A program made the position numbers and the translations under genes. Shown piece by piece: positions 58,320 through 64,000 of a DNA stretch of 64,000 nucleotides; position 1 is the first letter of the stretch; every line of letters begins with the position of its first letter. The notes under the pieces were generated by a model. It had not been told where the DNA came from. It made no database searches and worked only from the letters and a program-made list of their open reading frames with translations. Source of the stretch: Luteolibacter sp. Y139 (lineage in GTDB: Bacteria > Verrucomicrobiota > Verrucomicrobiia > Verrucomicrobiales > Akkermansiaceae); the NCBI RefSeq assembly GCF_038066715.1, contig NZ_JBBUKT010000014.1:62001-126000 (forward strand), read 5' to 3'.

Positions 58320-61268
58320 CTAAAACAACACCGGCAGCTTCACTCCGGTCGCTTCGATCTTTGGCAGCAGCTTGCGCGCGGCCTGGTCGTCGCCGCTGAG
58401 GATCTTCTCCCAGAAATCGCCGAGCATGATTGCCGGGGTCTCGTGGTTGAGTTCGCGCTCAAGTTTCCGGCCGAGGTGTTCGGAGCGATCGCTCGTGGCG
58501 AGTTCCTTCAGCTTGGCATCCTTCTCCGGGTGCAGGCCATCCAGTAGCAGCCAGTCGTCCAGCCCGAAGTTGCCCGGGAATAGCTCGCTTTCACTTACGG
58601 CAGCTTCGCGAGCTTCGACGACTGCTGGATGCTTGCGGACGCGCTCTCCCAGTTCACCTTTTGCCCGGACCAGCAGTCTGAGGATCGCTTGAGGACCCAG
58701 CAGGCGGCGGTCCGCCTCGATGATGGCGGCACAGTCGGGATGATCGGCGGCCAGAGCCTCAAGGGCGATGATCTGCAAGGCTGCTTCCAAGGTGGTCTGG
58801 AGACGGACGCAGGGAGCCTCCTTCGCCGCGGACTTCAAGGCACCGAGCCACGACTTCGAGTCGCAGGATTCACCGATGGCGAAGCCACCCAACTGAGAGG
58901 TGGCCACAGATGCCTGCGCCCATGCGCGCGACTTGGCATCCTTCAAATCTGCCACCAGAGCCTTCACTGCCTCGCGCTGACCTTTCAGTGCGTCGCGCAC
59001 TTCATTGTCCCGCTCCTTGTTCACGTAGCGGGCGAGTTCATCACGTCCGATGGTGTGATCGAACTCCTGCCCCGCCGCCTTTTCCAGCAGCCGCTCCAGG
59101 GAGGCATCATCACCGATGTAAGCGAAGACCTGCGCGCCCCATCCGTAGAGGCCCGGATTCTTTGGCGACAGCAGCAGCGCATCCCAGTAGTGGGCGATTC
59201 CCTTGCGGAAATTCGGGTCCGAGGTCAGCGAGGCCAGCAGCTTGTCACGCTCCTCTTCGCGCTGGTAGAGGTAGCGCAGCGAATCGAGGCCATTGTCGAA
59301 CTGGAGCAGCTTCGGATCGATGCGATTACCCGCCAGACGGATGACAGCGGCGGTCAACTGGCTCTCGGCTGCATTCTCACTCAGGATGCTGTTCGCGGGC
59401 TCGAGTTCCACGGCCTCCGAAACGAGGCGCGCCGAGGTTTCGAAGTCCTCCAGCTTGCCCTCCATCCGATAGAGGTTGCGATAGAGCAATGCGGAGTTGT
59501 TCAGGCTGGTCGAATTCCGTTCCTGCTTCTCATAGGCTGCCAAGGCATCGCGATAATGACGCTTCGCCGCTTCCTGATCCCCCTGCTCTTCCGCCTTTTG
59601 GCCGCGCGCTTCGGAGAGCCTCACGGCGATGGTCGGCTCGGAGGCATTGCCCTTGGAAAGCCACTCGATCTTCTCGTCCGTGTCGCGGGCGAGAAGAGAA
59701 CGGAGGCTTACAATGCCAGCCTTTTCGGCGTTCCTCGTGGCCTTGGGAAACGCTTCATCCAGCAGTTTCCGGGCTTCATTGGTCTCACCGAGATCGCGGA
59801 AAATATGGGCCAGCTGGAAGAGCGTGCCGACATCCCGTTTCTTCGAAGCGAGCAGCTCGTCGAAGAGCTTGCGACCCTCCGGCTCACGATCGGACCAGAA
59901 GTAAACCTGTCCGAGGAAGAGCCGGTATTCGTCCGTTTCGCCGGCGGAGCTGCGAAGGGCGAGGAAGGCTTCCTCGGACTTTTTCAGCAGCTCCTTCCGC
60001 GCGGCCGGATCCTTCTCGGCCTGCGCCATCCGCAGCCGGGCGACGCCGAGATCCATGATGGATGGGACGATCTTCGCCTCGGCCTGATAGTGCTCGCGCG
60101 ATGCGATGAAGTCGGGATCCTTCGGGACTTCGGTTGAAAGATACTCCTGCACCATGCGCTCCTGCTCCTGCGCGCTGGCCGCATCGTAGCGCTTCCGGAA
60201 GCTGGCTGCACCATTGTCTCGATTGAGGCGGTCCAGCGCCTTCTTCTGCGCCGCTTCGTAGGAACGGTCCACGGCGCTTTCCAAGGTCTTCCACTGGGCC
60301 ATCCGTGGCGTCACGTAGCGCTCCAGATGCGGCAGCGCTTCCGCCACGCGGCCCTCGCCCATCAACAGATTGCCATACAGGCGTGCGCCTTCGCCATCGC
60401 CCAGCTTGTCCGCAGCCGGCTCTAACAAGGCAAGCGCGCCATCCACTTCGCCGAATTCCTCGCGCATCAGGGCCAGCTTGATTCTCGTCTCGCGGTTGTC
60501 TGGCTCAGCCTTGTGGATGCTTTCCAGCGCCTTCCGCAGCGCTTCGTGAACCCGCACCAGATCCGTCGGCGAAGGCCTGAGGGCGGCAAGGATGCGCTCC
60601 GCGTCTTTCGGGTCGCTGCACTTCGCCGCGGCAGCGAGCGCCCGGTCGGTGAGATCCGGGATGAGGACTTGCTTGAAGCCTGGAATCATCCGGTTGGCAT
60701 CGGCATAGCGGACCGCAGCAGCGATGCGATTTGGATCACCGGAGTCGAGCTCGGCATTCAGCAGGCTCAGCATCGCCTGCTGCGAAGCCGCACGATCGCC
60801 GATGCTCTCCTGGATCATCCCGCGGTACACTTTCACCGCCTCGATCGGCATTCCCGAGGCAATGTATCCCGCCGCCCTCTCTCCCGCCTTCCGGGCCCGA
60901 TACTCCGGAGAATGGATGTGAGCCTGCCACGCGCCGCTTCCGATAAAAAGCGCGACCACGGCCAAGGCACACCACCGGGTCCCGCGGGCGAAGCCGCTCA
61001 CCCGCTCCTTGCCGAGGAAATACCAGCCGCGGCCCGGCGCGTCCGCCACCCGGTAGGCATCGATCGGAAAGACCGGGATGAAGACAAGACAGAAGCAGCG
61101 TGTCTTGATGTAGGTGCCCGTGACCGCGTCGAAGTCACGCTTCCCGTACATGCTGACACCGATGCCATTGATCGTGAAGAGACTGGGCGGCGACTTGACC
61201 GGCCTCATCGAGGGAAATCTCCGCTCCAAGTCACTGTTACCCGCTGCACCGCCATTGCCAACCTGCAT
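58320..61268 (-). CDS. Large TPR-repeat membrane protein
   Basis: The 982-residue product starts with a ~70-residue domain (LFTINGIGVSMYGKRDFD ... CFCLVFIPVFPIDAYRV) that recurs at the N-terminus of planctomycete/verrucomicrobial membrane proteins. One membrane helix (~98-115, CALAVVALFIGSGAW) follows, and ~850 residues of TPR-like helical repeats (GNLLMGEGRVAEALPHLE). The repeat part probably faces the periplasm and acts as a scaffold. ATG 61268 is used; ATG 61208 is an alternative. The region just upstream carries the same GTGAC-N6-GTCAC palindrome as the pst locus. Confidence 0.8.
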   Translation of the reverse strand: MQVGNGGAAGNSDLERRFPSMRPVKSPPSLFTINGIGVSMYGKRDFDAVTGTYIKTRCFCLVFIPVFPIDAYRVADAPGRGWYFLGKERVSGFARGTRWCALAVVALFIGSGAWQAHIHSPEYRARKAGERAAGYIASGMPIEAVKVYRGMIQESIGDRAASQQAMLSLLNAELDSGDPNRIAAAVRYADANRMIPGFKQVLIPDLTDRALAAAAKCSDPKDAERILAALRPSPTDLVRVHEALRKALESIHKAEPDNRETRIKLALMREEFGEVDGALALLEPAADKLGDGEGARLYGNLLMGEGRVAEALPHLERYVTPRMAQWKTLESAVDRSYEAAQKKALDRLNRDNGAASFRKRYDAASAQEQERMVQEYLSTEVPKDPDFIASREHYQAEAKIVPSIMDLGVARLRMAQAEKDPAARKELLKKSEEAFLALRSSAGETDEYRLFLGQVYFWSDREPEGRKLFDELLASKKRDVGTLFQLAHIFRDLGETNEARKLLDEAFPKATRNAEKAGIVSLRSLLARDTDEKIEWLSKGNASEPTIAVRLSEARGQKAEEQGDQEAAKRHYRDALAAYEKQERNSTSLNNSALLYRNLYRMEGKLEDFETSARLVSEAVELEPANSILSENAAESQLTAAVIRLAGNRIDPKLLQFDNGLDSLRYLYQREEERDKLLASLTSDPNFRKGIAHYWDALLLSPKNPGLYGWGAQVFAYIGDDASLERLLEKAAGQEFDHTIGRDELARYVNKERDNEVRDALKGQREAVKALVADLKDAKSRAWAQASVATSQLGGFAIGESCDSKSWLGALKSAAKEAPCVRLQTTLEAALQIIALEALAADHPDCAAIIEADRRLLGPQAILRLLVRAKGELGERVRKHPAVVEAREAAVSESELFPGNFGLDDWLLLDGLHPEKDAKLKELATSDRSEHLGRKLERELNHETPAIMLGDFWEKILSGDDQAARKLLPKIEATGVKLPVLF

Positions 61269-61300
61269 GATGCGGATGAGTTCATAATCAATGTTTGGTT

Positions 61301-61455
61301 AAGTCACGCCGGAAGTGACTTTGTGACCCCGAAGTCACCGGCTCTCTCACCGATCCCCATCCGATTCCGGGCAACCGGCGAGATCCCCCCGATCTTCAAA
61401 TGGGCCTCGATGGATAGCACTTCATCTCCCGTGAGATTGGTCAAAAGTTGACCAA
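61301..61455. promoter_or_regulatory. Palindromic operator-like sites upstream of the TPR gene and the small secreted genes
   Basis: AAGTCAC-N7-GTGACTT (61301-61321) is followed by CTTTGTGAC-N6-GTCACCGG (~61319-61340), matching the two sites between pstS and the porin gene. TTGGTCAA-AAG-TTGACCAA (61437-61455) is an independent 8-bp palindrome. They lie in a 319-bp divergent intergenic region with no gene. A TATAAT-like TCAGTATAATACC occurs near 61493-61505, oriented towards the plus-strand genes. Confidence 0.55.
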
Positions 61456-61587
61456 ATCCGCCTCATCCCAACGGGCAATATCCATTGCACCTCAGTATAA
61501 TACCCATGATGTGGATTTCCCTCATCATCCCACCCCCAGCCAGTGACTTCTTAACTCCAATCTAACTTATCGCCTCTCCGATTCGCC

Positions 61588-62211
61588 GTGAAGACGCCGT
61601 CCAGTTCCGCACTGATTGGCTCCGCCCTTTTGATAGCCGCCGGGCTCTTCCTGGCCTTCCATCGTCATGACCCGGCTTCCGGCACGGACGATTCCCCGGT
61701 GCCCCTCGAGCAACCGCGTCCCGGACTTCATGCCCGGAGCCCCATTCCGGGTGGTCCGGGTAGCACCGTCGCGAAAGCGAGTGAGCCAGCTCTGATCCTC
61801 ACGGACGACGGCCTGGCGGACTTCGCCAACTACGACCGGGACGGCGACGGAGATCCGGAGGTCGATGCATTTCTGAATGTTTACCGCCGGGTTGACTCCA
61901 GCGCAGCCAAAGTCGACCTGCTGGAAAACGTCCGGACCTTCGATACCTCCGATGATCCGCAATTGAATGATTTGCTCATCTACCAAGCAGCCAAGGCCGA
62001 GGACTCGAAAGTCCGCACCGCGGCCCGGGCGGCCTTGTTCGAGCATGGCGGGGCGAAGGCTCATGATTCACTCGCGGCATACCTGAAATCGGAAACTCGG
62101 GCCGCCGATCGACAGGAACTGGAGAAACTTCTCGACGACTTGCAGCGGACACCCCTGAGCCTGGTCAGGTCAGGCTCGAAGAAAAATGGAACACCACCTT
62201 CTCCCCCCTAG
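61588..62211 (+). CDS. Small exported protein with HEAT-like helical region
   Basis: A 207-residue protein from GTG 61588. It has an N-terminal hydrophobic segment (ALIGSALLIAAGLFLAF), a Pro-rich linker and a DRDGDGDPEVD calcium-binding-like loop. Short helical repeats follow (DPQLNDLLIYQAAKAEDSKV; AARAALFEHGGAKAHDSL), then a disordered tail. It is probably anchored in or exported across the inner membrane. The next gene starts 17 bp after the stop, so the two form an operon. No recognised family. Confidence 0.7.
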   Translation: MKTPSSSALIGSALLIAAGLFLAFHRHDPASGTDDSPVPLEQPRPGLHARSPIPGGPGSTVAKASEPALILTDDGLADFANYDRDGDGDPEVDAFLNVYRRVDSSAAKVDLLENVRTFDTSDDPQLNDLLIYQAAKAEDSKVRTAARAALFEHGGAKAHDSLAAYLKSETRAADRQELEKLLDDLQRTPLSLVRSGSKKNGTPPSPP

Positions 62212-62228
62212 CACCAACAATTGAACCA

Positions 62229-62912
62229 ATGAAAACAACACTCGGAGCGGCACTTGCCGCCTTTATCCTGCCGCTTCTGGCCACCAGTGCCTATGCGCAG
62301 AACGACATTGCCCGGAACAACTACAAGGTGAAGGCCAAGGCATCCGCAGACCTTCAAACCTCGGTCAACGACACCACCGGCATCAAGGTAGGCACCAATG
62401 ACGTCATCGCCGCCCTGCTGAATGAGCTGGGCCCCGCCTTTAACAACGTCAAGGCCTCGCAATGCGATATCATCGCCCACTACGAGAATGACGAGGACAT
62501 CCTCGACCAGGTGGAGTATTACCTCGTCCGAACCCGCGGCAGTGGCGTCCGTTTCAAGGTGCGCCTCGATCCCGGCTTCTTCGATACCTCCAGCGGGACC
62601 ACCGTGTTCAGGCGCACCTTCAGCGCCAACAACACCACCGTGAAGGCGGATTTCACGGATGCCAATACCCTGGCGAACTTCAACTTCGGTGACGTGACCC
62701 TGCTGGGCCACGGTCTCACCAATGGCAATGTCACGATCAAGGATGTGGGCACCCTGGCGGCACGCCTCAACCAAGCGAACGCCCACTTCGATGGATCGAT
62801 CAGCGGCGACGTGGACGGAGACAACCTCGCGGGTTCGTTGTCCATCGACTTCGGCAGCGCGCTGAGCAATGACGTCTTCGATGCCCTGCCCTTGATCCTC
62901 TTCCCCATCTAG
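62229..62912 (+). CDS. Secreted beta-rich hypothetical protein
   Basis: A 227-residue protein with a clear signal peptide (ALAAFILPLLATSAYAQ) and no other membrane segment. The mature part has regular strand-like stretches (VRFKVRLDPGFFDTS; TVFRRTFSANNTTVKADF) and Asp/Gly-rich turns (SGDVDGDNLAG). Only one cysteine, in the segment KASQCDII, is present. It is the second gene after 61588 and is closed by a terminator. I recognise no family; a periplasmic or extracellular role is likely. Confidence 0.7.
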   Translation: MKTTLGAALAAFILPLLATSAYAQNDIARNNYKVKAKASADLQTSVNDTTGIKVGTNDVIAALLNELGPAFNNVKASQCDIIAHYENDEDILDQVEYYLVRTRGSGVRFKVRLDPGFFDTSSGTTVFRRTFSANNTTVKADFTDANTLANFNFGDVTLLGHGLTNGNVTIKDVGTLAARLNQANAHFDGSISGDVDGDNLAGSLSIDFGSALSNDVFDALPLILFPI

Positions 62913-62937
62913 TCCGGAGCCACACGGCATTTGAAAT

Positions 62938-62980
62938 TCCCCGGCAATCTGTGCACGCCGCAGCTTGCCGGGGACTTTTC
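62938..62980 (+). terminator. Rho-independent terminator
   Basis: TCCCCGGCAA (62938-62947) pairs perfectly with TTGCCGGGGA (62965-62974) around a 17-nt loop and is followed by CTTTTCC. It lies 25 bp after the stop of the secreted protein gene. Confidence 0.75.
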
Positions 62981-63082
62981 CTATCCCTCCGGAACCGGCT
63001 GTCTTCACGAAGATTTCACGAATCCCGTGAAGTAATCCTCCGGTTCGTTCCGTCTCATCCCATGGCGCGGCACTGCGCTACC

Positions 63083-64000
63083 ATGAGCCACCACCCCGCT
63101 CCCGAGCGTCACCTTCCCAGCCGGCTTCAGGCCCTGGCTTTCCATTTCAAGTCGCGTGCCTTCCAGCTGCGGCGTGGCTTGCGAGAATTCTCCTCCCGGC
63201 CTCCGCGTCATGAATGCGCTGCGCTATTGGTCGAGTCGCCGGTCATCGCGGAGAAGCACGCCCCGCTGTGGCGCGAGCTGTCCGCAGCCGAATTCCCGCT
63301 CACCGCAGGCAAGGTGGAAAACCTCCGCCATGCCGCCCGCGCCTTCCACGGCGTGGAAATCCCGGCGGGCCAGGTCTTCAGCTTCTGGCGGCAACTCGGC
63401 CGCACGACGAAGGGCAAGGGCTTCACCGAGGGCCGCGAATTGCGCGAGGGCTGTCTGGTGCCCGCCATCGGTGGTGGACTCTGCCAACTCAGCGGCCTGC
63501 TCTATCAGGCGGCGCTGGAGGCTGGCTTGGAAATCGTGGAGCGCCATGGTCACTCGCGCGTCATTCCAGGATCGGCGGCGGAGAAGAACCTGGATGCCAC
63601 CGTCTTCTGGAACTACGTCGACCTGCGCTTCCGCAGCAATACCGAGTGGCGCGTGGAGGTGGAGCTGACTGCCGCGGATCTTATCGTGCGCATCCGCTCG
63701 GCGCGGAGCGAATCGGTGAAGGTGGCGGCACCGGTGGTCGAGGCAAAGCCGCGGCCCGCGCCCTCGGGCGATTGCCTGACTTGTGGGATGATCTCGTGTT
63801 TCCGCCATCCGGCGGCGACTGCGGCTCATGCGCCTTCTTTGGGACACTCGGCATTTCTACTGGATGCGCGCTGGCCCGAGTTCGACCGCTGGTGCCGCAG
63901 CCATTCCCGTGAAGGCGATCGCTGGCTGACGCCTCTCGATGGCCGGCGCTGGAAGAAGCCGAACTACCAGTGGTCGCCACCGCCCGGCGTAACCACCGAG
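63083..64000 (+). CDS. VanW-domain protein (3' end beyond window)
   Basis: From ATG 63083 the frame is open to the window edge, at least 306 residues. Residues ~50-235 match the VanW domain (ENLRHAARAFHGVEIPAGQVFSFW spans its start; FTEGRELREG, IGGGLCQLSGLLYQAAL). It is followed by a cysteine-bearing CLTCGMISCFRHP segment and then a further region (FLLDARWPEFDRWC ... PLDGRRWKKPNYQW) that reads as the start of a second domain. VanW proteins are loosely linked to glycopeptide tolerance and cell-envelope functions without a known activity. The fusion partner cannot be identified from what is visible. Confidence 0.82.
   Translation, partial: MSHHPAPERHLPSRLQALAFHFKSRAFQLRRGLREFSSRPPRHECAALLVESPVIAEKHAPLWRELSAAEFPLTAGKVENLRHAARAFHGVEIPAGQVFSFWRQLGRTTKGKGFTEGRELREGCLVPAIGGGLCQLSGLLYQAALEAGLEIVERHGHSRVIPGSAAEKNLDATVFWNYVDLRFRSNTEWRVEVELTAADLIVRIRSARSESVKVAAPVVEAKPRPAPSGDCLTCGMISCFRHPAATAAHAPSLGHSAFLLDARWPEFDRWCRSHSREGDRWLTPLDGRRWKKPNYQWSPPPGVTTE

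Overview
The window is high-GC DNA (AT-richer between about 48,000 and 50,900) from a Gram-negative bacterium that looks like a member of Verrucomicrobiota, probably near Luteolibacter/Haloferula. The grounds are two pairs of DUF1549/DUF1553 (planctomycete-cytochrome type) plus DUF1501 genes, secreted proteins with the verrucomicrobial C-terminal 'S-x-D/N-L-x-x-W ... RFFR' module, a zinc-ribbon Ser/Thr kinase, a split methionine synthase, a Bacteroidota-type ParE, and LpxA and porin genes that imply an outer membrane. The placement is inferred from gene content only.

Layout. 1-4,250: cobalamin-dependent methionine synthase in two genes, with an inverted-repeat-bounded GxxExxY cassette wedged between the halves. 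4,281-13,517: a secreted protein built of 17-residue repeats, a topoisomerase IV B subunit, a Ser/Thr kinase, an RluD-type pseudouridine synthase and a PKD-like surface protein. 13,627-19,940: phosphate uptake locus pstSCAB on the minus strand, divergent from a phosphate-selective-porin-like gene, with palindromic GTGAC-N6-GTCAC sites between them. 20,287-24,825: gspE-gspF-like genes in one operon with a PBP4-type peptidase. 24,962-27,988: lpxA, pssA, a rhodanese-like gene and a small membrane protein. 28,051-31,289 and 39,320-44,555: two DUF1549/DUF1501 operons, the second led by an IclR regulator. 31,628-37,435: one large lipo-NRPS gene, followed convergently by malQ. 44,628-47,965: an AEC permease and thiC under a TPP riboswitch. 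48,002-53,490: an accessory, repeat-rich stretch with a GIY-YIG protein, a PD-(D/E)XK restriction-like protein, small hypotheticals, relic repeats and an array of hairpins in about 890 bp without a gene. 53,493-64,000: a sterol-desaturase-family protein, a LamG-M1 metallopeptidase, helical-repeat and TPR membrane proteins, small secreted proteins and a VanW-domain protein cut by the window edge.

How the parts work together. pstSCAB and the porin form a phosphate acquisition route across both membranes. The same palindrome recurs upstream of the TPR membrane protein at 58,320-61,268, which suggests a shared regulator. The lipo-NRPS (FAAL-ACP-C-A-PCP-TE) has a glycine-like A-domain code and a cysteine in place of the thioesterase serine, so an N-acylglycine-type or strained-ring lipid is a reasonable guess.

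The most notable non-genic signals are: a three-hairpin element present twice (20,148-20,228 and 39,181-39,261) with conserved loops and spacing but different, compensated stems; the GxxExxY cassette; and the hairpin array at 52,863-53,365.
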